Source: Mycolicibacterium litorale
GTDB taxonomy: Bacteria > Actinomycetota > Actinomycetes > Mycobacteriales > Mycobacteriaceae
Direction: 5' to 3'
Length of the DNA stretch: 64,000 bases
NCBI GenBank assembly: GCA_002007745.1
Contig: CP019882.1
Span: forward strand, 4,960,001-5,024,000
The translations under genes and the position numbers were made by a program. Below the pieces are notes generated by a model. That model searched no databases. It saw only the letters and a program-made list of their open reading frames with translations, and was not told the DNA's origin. Below, one piece after another: positions 42,707 to 52,505 of this stretch (positions within the stretch are counted from its first letter, which is position 1; each line of letters begins with the position of its first letter).

Positions 42707-44323
42707 TCACCCCAGGAAGGGCAGGTGCGGCTGGGTCGGCACCACCAGAACGGTGGGCCCATCGGCGGCCAAAGCCGCCTCGAATTCACGAGCCAGCTCC
42801 TCGGTGCTGCCCACGTTCGCCGTCCGGCACCCGAAACCCCTTGCCAATGAGGCGATATCAAGACCAGGCAAGTTCAGCCCTGGCACATTCGGCGTTTCCT
42901 CCAGAAGCGCAAACGACTTCAGGACACAGTATTCACCGTTTCGCTGCACCACGAACACGATGGGCAGCTTGTGTTGCGCAGCGGTCCAGATCGCTTGTAT
43001 CGAGTATTGAAAAGAGCCGTCACCGATCGAGGCGACGACGGTCCGCTGCACGCCGCGGGCCCGGTCCCCCAACGCGACACCCACCGCCGCGGGCACTCCC
43101 CAGCCGATACCTCCGCTGCCCGTGGCGAAGAAACTGGCCGTGCGCCGGGTGGGCCACCACTGGATGAGGTCGGCCAACGTGGAGGTGGATTCCATCACGA
43201 CCGCCGCATCGTCGGGCTTGACCGAGCTCAGCACCGCATACACGTCATTCGGCAAGAGCGGCGCGGGCCCCACCGGGAGTTCGCCGCTGAAATCTCTGGT
43301 CAAACCCGGTGGGGCGGTACGGTCGGCCGGTACTTCCACAAGTTCGACGAGCTGTTCCAGAGCCGTGCGCACGTCGCCAATCAGGCTGTCGCCCACCGGC
43401 GCAATTGCGGCGAGGTGCGGATCACCCGTGATCTGCAGTACCGCGGTGCCTGCTGGCACCCACTCACCGGCGACGTAGGGGTAGTACCTGAAGACTTGCG
43501 CCCCGATCGCGACGACAACGTCGAAACCCTGCAATGCCTCGTTGACACCAGCGATCGTCAGGGGCAACGGTCCCCCGTACAGCGGATGATCCTCCGGAAA
43601 CGAGCACCGGTCCGACAGCGCGCTACCCCGGACCGGCGCGCGCAGTTTCTCTGCGAACGCGATGCCGGCATCCCAGCCGCCTGCGCGGTCCACCTCGGGC
43701 CCCAGCAACAGCAGTGGCCGCTCCGCCCGGCTGATCCGGTCGGCGAACTCACGCAGCCGTTCGGAATCGGGCTGCACACGCCGGCTGACCGTCCTGACCA
43801 CGGCGGGCCCGAGCGCCGGCTTGTTCCAATCGTCGAGCGGGATCGACAGAAACACCGGACCGGCCGGCGGTTGGGTCGCCACCGCATAGGCACGCATGAA
43901 TGCCGCAGGCACATCCTCGGCACGCGCGGGCTCGTAAGCCCACTTGACCCACGGCTGCGGCAAGACCGTCGCATCGGGGTTGTTCAGGTACGGGTCGACC
44001 ACCGACATCTCGCGGGTCTGCTGACCGGCCGTCACGATCAACGGTGTATTCGCGCGGTAGGCCGCGATGAGGCTACCCATCGCGTTGCCGGTGCCCGCGG
44101 CGGTGTGCAGATTGACCAGCGCTGGGTTGCCGGTGACCTGAGCGAACCCATCGGCCATCGCCAGCACCGAAGCCTCCTGCAGGCCCAGGACGTAGGTGAA
44201 GTCATCCGGAAAGTCCTGCAGGAAGGTCTGCTCGGTGGATCCCGGGTTTCCGAACACCGTGGTCAGTCCGAGCGTTCGGAGCAGGTCGAAGGTGACCTCA
44301 TGAATAGTCTCGGCATCGGACAT
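42707..44323 (-). CDS. Thiamine-diphosphate enzyme, benzoylformate decarboxylase-like
   Basis: The 538-residue protein starts with the ThDP-enzyme N-domain: TTVFGNPGSTEQTFLQDFP, the cofactor Glu in GLQEASVLAMADGFAQVTG, and LHTAAGTGNAMGSLIAAY with the active-site His seen in benzoylformate decarboxylase. The C-domain has SIGDGSFQYSIQAIWTAAQ and QRNGEYCVL (ThDP/Mg2+ motif). It would decarboxylate a 2-oxo acid such as benzoylformate to an aldehyde; other aromatic or branched substrates are possible. It is first in a three-gene operon and divergent from a large LAL regulator. Confidence 0.87.
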   Translation of the reverse strand: MSDAETIHEVTFDLLRTLGLTTVFGNPGSTEQTFLQDFPDDFTYVLGLQEASVLAMADGFAQVTGNPALVNLHTAAGTGNAMGSLIAAYRANTPLIVTAGQQTREMSVVDPYLNNPDATVLPQPWVKWAYEPARAEDVPAAFMRAYAVATQPPAGPVFLSIPLDDWNKPALGPAVVRTVSRRVQPDSERLREFADRISRAERPLLLLGPEVDRAGGWDAGIAFAEKLRAPVRGSALSDRCSFPEDHPLYGGPLPLTIAGVNEALQGFDVVVAIGAQVFRYYPYVAGEWVPAGTAVLQITGDPHLAAIAPVGDSLIGDVRTALEQLVELVEVPADRTAPPGLTRDFSGELPVGPAPLLPNDVYAVLSSVKPDDAAVVMESTSTLADLIQWWPTRRTASFFATGSGGIGWGVPAAVGVALGDRARGVQRTVVASIGDGSFQYSIQAIWTAAQHKLPIVFVVQRNGEYCVLKSFALLEETPNVPGLNLPGLDIASLARGFGCRTANVGSTEELAREFEAALAADGPTVLVVPTQPHLPFLG

Positions 44324-44376
44324 CGTTCAAACCCTTCGTCGATCGGATGCTCGGCCCTAATTGCACAGATCACACA

Positions 44377-44472
44377 CCCCGGGGGCGCTCCGCCGGCCCC
44401 GGGGAAATCACGGGTTTCGCAAAGACCTGGGTGCCCCGGGCTACGGGGGACCGATTCGGCACGCCGGGGCAC
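44377..44472. promoter_or_regulatory. Two inverted repeats in the divergent decarboxylase/LAL control region
   Basis: CCCCGGGG occurs at 44377-44384 and again at 44397-44404. GTGCCCCGG (44431-44439) is mirrored by CCGGGGCAC (44464-44472). Both symmetric pairs lie in the 173-bp divergent gap and share a CCCCGG core. They could be binding sites of the LAL regulator encoded at 44497. No clear -35/-10 pair was found. Confidence 0.4.
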
Positions 44473-44496
44473 GCCTGACATGTCAAGATCACCGGC

Positions 44497-47241
44497 ATGG
44501 GGAGCAGGCCAGGCCGTGGAGTGCTGGTCGGACGGCATGACGAGCAACAACAGCTGACCGAATTGATCCACCGCGTCCGGGACGGCAACGGCGGTGTTCT
44601 CGTCATCAGGGGTGATGCCGGAATCGGCAAAACCGCCTTGCTGACGGACATGCTCGCCAATGCCGGTGATCTACACACGATCCATATCAGCGGTGCGGAA
44701 TCGGAGATAGAGCTCGCCTACGCCGGCGTGCAGCAGTTGTGCGCTCCGCTGCTCGGCCGCATCCAGGGATTGCCCGACCCGCAGAAGAACGCACTGCGAG
44801 TCGCGCTGGGCTTGCGCGATGGTGCTGCGCCCGATCGCCTTCTGGTGGGTTTGGCCGTGCTGACGTTGGTCGGCGACGCCGGTGCGCAGCGCCCGACCAT
44901 CTGCGTCATCGATGATGCACAGTGGGTCGACCGCGCCTCGCTGCAAGCGCTGACGTTCGCCGCACGCCGGCTTCTCGCTGACCCGGTAGTGATGGTCTTC
45001 GCCACCCGCACTCCAGTCACCGCTGACGAGTTGAACGGTTTGCCCGACCTGAACCTGGGCAGGCTCACCCGCGCCCATGCCGACGCACTTCTCTCCGAGG
45101 TACTGCCGGTCCAGCTGGACGAGACCGTCCGCGAGAACATCCTGGCCGAAGCGGACGGAAACCCGTTGGCCCTACTCGATCTTCGCCACGCGATCGCCCC
45201 TGCGGCGTTGGCCGGCGGGTACGGACTCACCGAGGCGGCATCGGTCGCAGAGCGGATCGAGCGAGAATACGAACAACGCCTCGACGAATTGCCGCCGGCA
45301 ACGCGGACTCTCCTGCTCATCGCGGCCGCGGAACCGACAGGGGATCCCGCATGGCTGTGGTCCGCAGCCGCGCAGCTCCACCTCGACGCCGATGCGCTCG
45401 GCCCAGCTCAGCGCAGCGGCTTGATCACCGTCGAAACCCGCCTCCGTTTTCGACATCCACTGGTTCGCTCAACGGTCTACCGCAACGCGTCGCTGCCTGA
45501 ACGGCGACGGGTGCACGCCGCGCTTGCCGACGTCATAGCCGGTGCGTCCGCAGATGAGCACCGCACCTGGCATCGCGCTCACTCGACGAGCGCACCCGAC
45601 GAGACCGTCGCAGTCGAACTCGTCGAGTCTGCCGAGCGGGCCCGCCGCCGCGGAGGAGCCGCCGCCGCGGCGGCGTTTCTGGCATACGCCGCTGAACTGA
45701 CGCCCGACCCCGTTCGCCGCGCCGCGCGCGCACTCGACGCTGCCCTGTCGAAGCTGGACGCGGGTGCTCCGGAATCTGCATCTCGGCTGCTGGCAGTTGT
45801 CTCGGGGACGCCCGACGAACTACTCAGCGCGAGAGCAGATCTGTTGCGGGCCAAGATCGCCTTTGCCACACAACGCGGCCGGGACGCGCCCCCGCTGTTG
45901 CTGGCGGCAGCCGAGAGACTGAAACCCCTGGACCCTGTTCTCGCACGCGATGCCTATCTCGAGGCGCTGATGGCGGCAATGATCGTCGGCCGCCTCTACG
46001 TCGATGAGCACGCGTCCGCGGCAGCGATAGCCGCCGCGGCGCGACACGCCCCAGCCCCATCCCGCCCACCGAGGGCCGCCGACCTCTTCCTGGATGGAAT
46101 CGTCGTCCGACTCACCGAAGGACACACAACCGCTGCGCCGCTTCTGAACCGGGCCATCAGCCAGTACCTGAAAGAGGACGAAGCCGGCACCGCGGATCCT
46201 CGTTTGCACGACATCACGTTGCGGGTCCTGCTCGATGTTTTCGAACAAGACACCTACAGCGCGCTCAATGCCCGCCAACTGGAACAACTCCGCGCTGCAG
46301 GTGAACTGACGGTGCTACCCGCCGCGTTGACCACCCACGCGGGGGCGTGTGTCACCTCCGGCTATTTTGCTCAGGCTGAGGATCTGCTCGAGCAATCAGA
46401 AGCGATCTCCGCCGCAACCGGGGCGCCGCCGCACCGCTCCATCAAGACCTATCTCGCCGCTTGCCGCGGACAAGAGCAACTTGGTAGGGAACTCGCTCGG
46501 GCGACGATCCAGGACGCGACCAGGCGTGGTGAGGGCAGCGAAATTACCGTCGTGCTCTTCGCACTGGCCATCCTGCACAACGGGCTCGGCCAGTATGGCG
46601 AGGCGCTCGCGGTGTGCACAGAAGCCCTGGAGTTCGACGACGTAGGAATGTACGGCCATTTACTCAACGAGATGGTCGAGGCTGCCGCCCGGGCCGGCAA
46701 AACGAGTATCGCTGAAACAGCCACGGCGCGGCTGATCGAGCGAGCCGAAGCAACGGGGAACGCGACGGCGCTGGGATACGCGGCACGCGCCGAGGCGCTG
46801 ACTACCTCTGGTCCCGCTGCCGAGCACAAGTATCGCACCGCGATAACGGAATTGGAGCGCTCACCGCTGAAGGTCATGGCCGCGCGCACTCATCTGCTTT
46901 TCGGCGAGTGGTTGCGTCGCGAGAACCGCCGCGCCGAGGCACGCGACGAGTTACGCAGCGCTCACGGGATGTTCCTGGAAATGGGTGCCGACGGCTTCGC
47001 CGAGCGGGCGCGTCGTGAACTCCATGCGGCGGGCGAGACCCCAAAACGGGCGCCGCGGCCGGCAGTCGAGCTGACCGCACAGGAGAGCTATATCGCCCGG
47101 CTCGCCGGTGAAGGTTATACGAATCCCGAAATTGCCGCCCACCTGTTCATCAGCCCGCGAACAGTGGAATGGCACTTGAGCAACATCTTCGCCAAGCTCG
47201 GTGTTACGTCCCGCCGCGAGCTGCGCCAGCTGCACCCGTGA
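44497..47241 (+). CDS. LAL-type LuxR-family transcriptional activator with AAA ATPase domain
   Basis: The 914-residue regulator has an N-terminal ATPase (Walker A IRGDAGIGKTALL at about 31-43; Walker B ICVIDDAQWVDRASL at about 135), a long helical repeat middle likely to be the sensor, and a C-terminal LuxR helix-turn-helix (ELTAQESYIARLAGEGY, then NPEIAAHLFISPRTVEWHL). This is the LAL/MalT-like layout. Such proteins bind ATP and an inducer and then activate nearby operons. It is divergent from the decarboxylase operon, which it probably controls. An alanine-rich stretch at about 380-400 is notable. Confidence 0.88.
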   Translation: MGSRPGRGVLVGRHDEQQQLTELIHRVRDGNGGVLVIRGDAGIGKTALLTDMLANAGDLHTIHISGAESEIELAYAGVQQLCAPLLGRIQGLPDPQKNALRVALGLRDGAAPDRLLVGLAVLTLVGDAGAQRPTICVIDDAQWVDRASLQALTFAARRLLADPVVMVFATRTPVTADELNGLPDLNLGRLTRAHADALLSEVLPVQLDETVRENILAEADGNPLALLDLRHAIAPAALAGGYGLTEAASVAERIEREYEQRLDELPPATRTLLLIAAAEPTGDPAWLWSAAAQLHLDADALGPAQRSGLITVETRLRFRHPLVRSTVYRNASLPERRRVHAALADVIAGASADEHRTWHRAHSTSAPDETVAVELVESAERARRRGGAAAAAAFLAYAAELTPDPVRRAARALDAALSKLDAGAPESASRLLAVVSGTPDELLSARADLLRAKIAFATQRGRDAPPLLLAAAERLKPLDPVLARDAYLEALMAAMIVGRLYVDEHASAAAIAAAARHAPAPSRPPRAADLFLDGIVVRLTEGHTTAAPLLNRAISQYLKEDEAGTADPRLHDITLRVLLDVFEQDTYSALNARQLEQLRAAGELTVLPAALTTHAGACVTSGYFAQAEDLLEQSEAISAATGAPPHRSIKTYLAACRGQEQLGRELARATIQDATRRGEGSEITVVLFALAILHNGLGQYGEALAVCTEALEFDDVGMYGHLLNEMVEAAARAGKTSIAETATARLIERAEATGNATALGYAARAEALTTSGPAAEHKYRTAITELERSPLKVMAARTHLLFGEWLRRENRRAEARDELRSAHGMFLEMGADGFAERARRELHAAGETPKRAPRPAVELTAQESYIARLAGEGYTNPEIAAHLFISPRTVEWHLSNIFAKLGVTSRRELRQLHP

Positions 47242-47319
47242 ATGGCCGCTCGCCCGATCCTGCACGGCGACATGACCAACAATGAACGCTGCAACTCAGG
47301 CATCACGCCGTCCGGAACT

Positions 47320-48117
<798 letters not shown>

Positions 48118-48188
48118 TGTGCTGTCTCCCTTGGAATCTGATCGGCTGTCCGCAGACAGTAGAGCTTTACGAACAGCATTTCTAGGTC

Positions 48189-48217
48189 GGACGTACAAGT
48201 TTTGGACGTTCGTACAA
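48189..48217. promoter_or_regulatory. Direct-repeat candidate operator between the SDR and the lipoprotein
   Basis: GGACGT (48189-48194 and 48205-48210) and CGTACAA (48192-48198 and 48211-48217) each occur twice within 29 bp, in the divergent gap. The repeat could be a tandem site for the TetR protein encoded two genes downstream. This rests on sequence repetition only. Confidence 0.35.
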
Positions 48218-48270
48218 TGTGGTAACCCTCATGTCACACCGCCGAAATCAGCCGATCCGAAACTGGGTCG

Positions 48271-49833
48271 ATGAAAATCCGTTCGGGTGTAGCACCCCTG
48301 GCGATCATCGCGCTGCTGCTCGCGGGCACGGCCTGTTCGGGAAAGACCAACGCCCCGAGTGACAACGCGGCGGCGTCGTCGACGGTACGTACCCCCCTGA
48401 TGTCGGACCCACCACCGCTGGACCCCGACACGTTCTACCAGCCCGAGGGCCTGCTCATCATGACCTCGACTTATCAGGGGCTACTGCAGTACGCCCCAGG
48501 GTCGACCAAGATCGCGCCGCTGTTGGCCACCAAGTGGGACATGACTCCAGACGGGTTGACCTACACCTTCACCCTGCGCGACGGTGTCAAGTTCGCCGAT
48601 GGCACACCGTTCGACTCCGCAGCGGCCAAGGCCAGCTTCCAGCGGCGTATCGACATGGCGGGCGGACCTTCCTACATGCTCGCCGATGTCAAGGACATGC
48701 AGACACCCGATCCACGCACCTTCGTGGTCACGCTCACCAAACCCGTTGCGCCCTTCCTTGATTACCTCGCCTCGCCGTACGGACCGTTGATGACCAGCCC
48801 GACCGCGGTGGCCCAGCACACCAGCGGCGACGACCACGCCTCGGCGTGGCTGGCGGCCCACACCGCCGGTACCGGCCCCTACGAGCTGACCGAAGCGGTG
48901 CCGGCCAGTCACTACACGATGTCGGCGAACAAGAACTACTGGGGCCAACAGCCGCAGATCACCTCGGTCGAGATGCCGGTGGTGGCCACCGCCGCGGTGC
49001 AGCGCCTCCAACTCGGCAACGGTGAACTGGACATGATTCTGCACGGGCTGGCCAAGGTCGACTACGACGCCCTGGCCACCGGTGCGGACACCGAGGTGCT
49101 CCAGGAGAACGCCTTGGTCAAGTCGATGATCATGGTCAACCCGACATCGTCGGTGTTCGCATCCCACGATGCGCGGGCGGCCCTGGCCGCAGCACTCGAT
49201 CCAACTGCGCTGACCACACAGGTCTTCGGCGCTCAGGGCTCGCCGTCGACACAGTTCTACCCGGTCGGCATGCTGCCCGACGGGGCGGTGCCCGACAACC
49301 ACGAATACGACCCGTCCAAGCTGGCCGCGGTCGGCAAGGGCGGCGGCAACGTGGAGATCGGATATCCCACCGGTGACAGCAGCCTGCAGGACCTGGCCAA
49401 CCAACTGCAGGTGATCCTGCAGCAGGCGGGGCTGAAGGCGACGATCCGCGACTTCCCGCTCGCTCAGTTCTTCGCCCTGCCCGAAAACCCGGACCAACGA
49501 CCGGATCTGATGTTGGCATCGATGAACCCCGACGCCGCCCACCCCGACACCTGGTCGCGGATCTACCAGTACACCAACGCACCGGTGAACATCCAGGGCT
49601 GCTCGGTGCCAGATGCCGACAAGCTGCTGGACGCGGGAAGTCTCGAACCCGATCCGGCCAAGTCGCAGGCGCTGTACGTGGAAGCCGCGAAGGCCTACCG
49701 CGATTCGTTGTGCTGGGTGAACATCTCCGATCTGCACAACACGATCGCCACGCGCAAGGGTTACTCCGGCTGGCAGAGCCAACCCGCCTGGATGTGGGAT
49801 ACCGACTTTTCCACCCTGAAGCATCAGGGATGA
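48271..49833 (+). CDS. ABC transporter substrate-binding lipoprotein, family 5 (peptide/opine/nickel type)
   Basis: A signal peptide ends LLLAGTAC, so the 520-residue protein is a lipoprotein. The body follows family 5 binding proteins: GLLQYAPGSTKIAPLLATKW, TYTFTLRDGVKFADGTPFDS (about residues 102-121), AGTGPYEL, and DLMLASMNPDAAHPDTWSRI near the C-terminus. It would capture a peptide or amine-like solute outside the membrane. No permease or ATPase gene is near, so it must share a transporter or act otherwise. It overlaps tetR by 4 bp (ATGA). Confidence 0.87.
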   Translation: MKIRSGVAPLAIIALLLAGTACSGKTNAPSDNAAASSTVRTPLMSDPPPLDPDTFYQPEGLLIMTSTYQGLLQYAPGSTKIAPLLATKWDMTPDGLTYTFTLRDGVKFADGTPFDSAAAKASFQRRIDMAGGPSYMLADVKDMQTPDPRTFVVTLTKPVAPFLDYLASPYGPLMTSPTAVAQHTSGDDHASAWLAAHTAGTGPYELTEAVPASHYTMSANKNYWGQQPQITSVEMPVVATAAVQRLQLGNGELDMILHGLAKVDYDALATGADTEVLQENALVKSMIMVNPTSSVFASHDARAALAAALDPTALTTQVFGAQGSPSTQFYPVGMLPDGAVPDNHEYDPSKLAAVGKGGGNVEIGYPTGDSSLQDLANQLQVILQQAGLKATIRDFPLAQFFALPENPDQRPDLMLASMNPDAAHPDTWSRIYQYTNAPVNIQGCSVPDADKLLDAGSLEPDPAKSQALYVEAAKAYRDSLCWVNISDLHNTIATRKGYSGWQSQPAWMWDTDFSTLKHQG

Positions 49834-50435
49834 CGGCAGGCACCACTGCCCGCGGAGCGGCCCGCCGCACCGAGATCATCGACGCCGCCATCGAGGTGAT
49901 GGCCCAGGTCGGCCTCGCGGGGCTGTCGATGCGGCTGGTGGCCACCCAGGCACAGCTCCCGCTCGGTGCCCTGAGCTACTACTTCGACGACAAGTCCGAC
50001 CTGATCGCCCAGGCGTTCCAACAGCTGTCCGATCGGGAGATCGAGCGGGTCGTGCGGACGGCGGAGCGATTGGAGCCGTCGATGTCACCGCAGGCGCTTG
50101 CCGACCTGGTGGCGGACATGATCATCGACGGCTTCAGCTCGCCGCGCGGTGCGATCGTCACCCGCTACGAGCTGGTCACCGAGGCCAGCCGCGACGAGCG
50201 ACTGCGCCCGATGTTCGAAGCCTGGTATACGGCAATGGTTCCCGCGCTCAGCCGGCTCTTCCGCGAAATCGGTTCACGCCGACCTGAACTCGACGCCCGC
50301 ACCGTTATGGCGGTGATGGCGGGCCTGGAGATCGACAACCTCTACCGCCCGCTGGGTCCGGTGGACAAGCGCAGGATCCGGGCCACCCTGCGGCACGCAT
50401 TCCACGCCGTCATCGCCCTGCACGACACCCCGTGA
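49830..50435 (+). CDS. TetR-family transcriptional regulator
   Basis: The 201-residue protein has the TetR helix-turn-helix at the N-terminus (AARRTEIIDAAIEVMAQVGL, then SMRLVATQAQLPLGALSYYF, about residues 10-60) and a helical ligand domain after it. ATG 49830 overlaps the lipoprotein stop, and its own stop abuts the ureohydrolase gene. This embeds the regulator inside the operon it probably controls. The ligand is likely to be the operon's guanidino-type substrate, by inference. Confidence 0.87.
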   Translation: MTAGTTARGAARRTEIIDAAIEVMAQVGLAGLSMRLVATQAQLPLGALSYYFDDKSDLIAQAFQQLSDREIERVVRTAERLEPSMSPQALADLVADMIIDGFSSPRGAIVTRYELVTEASRDERLRPMFEAWYTAMVPALSRLFREIGSRRPELDARTVMAVMAGLEIDNLYRPLGPVDKRRIRATLRHAFHAVIALHDTP

Positions 50436-50458
50436 ACCTCAACCGAAAGGCGGAACAG

Positions 50459-51553
50459 ATGGCTGGCACCCTGTTCGGTCCGGACATCACCTTCCTCGGT
50501 GTCCCCCGTTGCGACCTGGCCGACGAATCCACGTACGCCGACGCCGACATCGTCATCCTCGGCGCCCCACTCGACGGCGGCACGAACTACCGGTCCGGCG
50601 CGCGGTTCGGGCCGTCGGCGTTACGCCAGGCGTGCTATCTGCCGCAGGACGGTTCGCGGCCCAGTCTGGCGTTGCGGGTCGACGGCCTCAAGGACCTGCG
50701 CGTCTATGACGCCGGCGACGTGATGCTCTACAGCGGCAACATCGAACAGGCCGTCACGATGATCGAGGACGACGTCTACACCATCTGTGCCGCCGGCGCG
50801 ATCCCGATCATCCTCGGCGGCGATCACACCATCGCCTGGCCGGACCACACCGGTGTCGCCCGCCAGCACGGTTTCGGCAGGGTCTCGATGATCCACTTCG
50901 ACGCACACGCCGACACCGGAGACATCCACAACGGCTCCCTGATCGGCCATGGCACGCCGATGCGCAGACTCGTCGAGTCCGGAGCACTGCGCGGCGATCG
51001 CTTCCTGCAGTTGGGGCTGCGCGGTTACTGGCCCGACGAGCCGGTGCTGCAGTGGATGGCCGACCACGGGCTGCGGTCCTACGAGATGACCGAGATCGTC
51101 GCTCGCGGACTGGAGGCATGCCTCACCGAGGCCTTCGAGATCGCCACCACGGATTGCGAAGGGGTGTTCCTGTCCGTCGACATCGACGTCTGCGATCCCG
51201 GCCACGCACCCGGTACCGGCACACCGGAGCCCGGCGGCTTCTCGGCCCGCGAACTGCTCGACGCCGTGCGACGGATTTGCTACGAACTGCCGGTCCTCGG
51301 TGTCGACGTCGTCGAGGTGGCACCACCCTACGACCACGCCGACATCACCGCACTGCTCGGTAATCGCGTTGTGCTGGAGGTTATTTCGGCCATCGCCCGC
51401 CGACGCAGAGACAAAGCCGATGGCACCACCTGGGATCCGATGCAACCCTTGTTGGCCGGCCGTGAAAGCGACGAGCAGCTACGGCTGATCACCGAAGGCG
51501 AAGAAGCCCGCCGCCGCGGTGAAGGCGGCGCCCGACCCCACCATCACCACTGA
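50459..51553 (+). CDS. Agmatinase/arginase-family ureohydrolase A
   Basis: The 364-residue protein has every Mn/Ni-binding motif of the ureohydrolase family: LGGDHTIAW (about 120), IHFDAHADTGD (about 145-155), SVDIDVCDPGHAPGTGTPEP (about 240-259) and DVVEVAPPYDHADIT. A C-terminal extension of about 45 residues ends in a natural run of histidines. AAAGGCGGA lies 5 bases before ATG 50459; GTG 50432 would overlap tetR. It hydrolyses a guanidino or amidino compound to urea. It is fused by a one-base overlap (TGATG) to a second ureohydrolase, which suggests a heteromeric enzyme. Confidence 0.9.
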   Translation: MAGTLFGPDITFLGVPRCDLADESTYADADIVILGAPLDGGTNYRSGARFGPSALRQACYLPQDGSRPSLALRVDGLKDLRVYDAGDVMLYSGNIEQAVTMIEDDVYTICAAGAIPIILGGDHTIAWPDHTGVARQHGFGRVSMIHFDAHADTGDIHNGSLIGHGTPMRRLVESGALRGDRFLQLGLRGYWPDEPVLQWMADHGLRSYEMTEIVARGLEACLTEAFEIATTDCEGVFLSVDIDVCDPGHAPGTGTPEPGGFSARELLDAVRRICYELPVLGVDVVEVAPPYDHADITALLGNRVVLEVISAIARRRRDKADGTTWDPMQPLLAGRESDEQLRLITEGEEARRRGEGGARPHHHH

Positions 51554-52503
51554 TGGACGGCACCCCCATCGGCGCCACCCCGGCGACCCAGGTTCCCCGG
51601 TACGCCGGCAAGGGCACCTTCGCCCGCATCGCCGACATCAACGAAGTATCCGACTACGACATCGCGGTCGTGGGGCTGCCTTTCGACGGCGGCACCTCCT
51701 ACCGGCCCGGCGCGCGTTTCGGCCCGATGGCCGTCCGGCAGGCCGCCCGCACGTTGCGCCCCGGTTATCACGTCGAATTCGGAGTGGCACCGCTGGAGCA
51801 GGTGCAGATCGTCGACGCCGGTGACGTCACCATCACCCCGTTCGACATCGGCGCGGCGTGCACCCAGATCGAGAACGGCGTCCGCGACATCATCGGCGAC
51901 CGGGAGCGCAGATTCGTCGCCGTCGGCGGTGACCACACCGTGGCCCTGCCCAACCTCCGTGCGCTGCACGCTGTGCACGGCCCGCTGGCACTGGTGCACT
52001 TCGACGCGCACCTGGACACCTGGGACACCTACTTCAATGCGCCCGTCACGCACGGCACCCCGTTCCGCCGGGCATTCGAGGAGGGCCTGCTGATCGAAGA
52101 CCACTGCATCCATGTCGGCATCAGAGGCCCGATCTACGACCGGATGGATCTGGCCGATGATGCCCGCATGGGGTTCCAGATCATCCGCGCCGGTGATCTC
52201 GACGTGATGGGCGTCGATGCCGCGGTCGACGTCGTCACCCGCCGCGTCGCCGATCTGCCGGTGTACCTCTCGATCGACATCGACGTCCTCGACCCGGCTT
52301 TCGCGCCCGGAACCGGCACTCCCGAGTCCGGCGGGCTGACCTCACGCGAGTTGTTGCGAATGTTGCGCCGGCTCACCGGAATCAACGTGGTCGGCGCTGA
52401 CGTCGTCGAGGTAGCCCCGGCCTACGACCACGCCGAGATCACCTCGATCGCCGCCGCGACGGTGGTATTCGATCTGTTGAGCCTGATCGTGGCCGGCCGC
52501 TGA
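51553..52503 (+). CDS. Agmatinase/arginase-family ureohydrolase B
   Basis: The 316-residue partner of the upstream gene also has all metal motifs: VGGDHTVALP (about 124), VHFDAHLDTWDTYF (about 149-162), SIDIDVLDPAFAPGTGTPES (about 239-258) and DVVEVAPAYDHAEIT. Its length matches ordinary agmatinases. Compared with copy A it lacks the C-terminal extension and differs in the loop after DAH. Two coupled, non-identical ureohydrolases recall the two-subunit metformin hydrolases, but agmatine, guanidinobutyrate and guanidine are also possible substrates. Confidence 0.9.
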   Translation: MDGTPIGATPATQVPRYAGKGTFARIADINEVSDYDIAVVGLPFDGGTSYRPGARFGPMAVRQAARTLRPGYHVEFGVAPLEQVQIVDAGDVTITPFDIGAACTQIENGVRDIIGDRERRFVAVGGDHTVALPNLRALHAVHGPLALVHFDAHLDTWDTYFNAPVTHGTPFRRAFEEGLLIEDHCIHVGIRGPIYDRMDLADDARMGFQIIRAGDLDVMGVDAAVDVVTRRVADLPVYLSIDIDVLDPAFAPGTGTPESGGLTSRELLRMLRRLTGINVVGADVVEVAPAYDHAEITSIAAATVVFDLLSLIVAGR

Positions 52504-52505
52504 GC

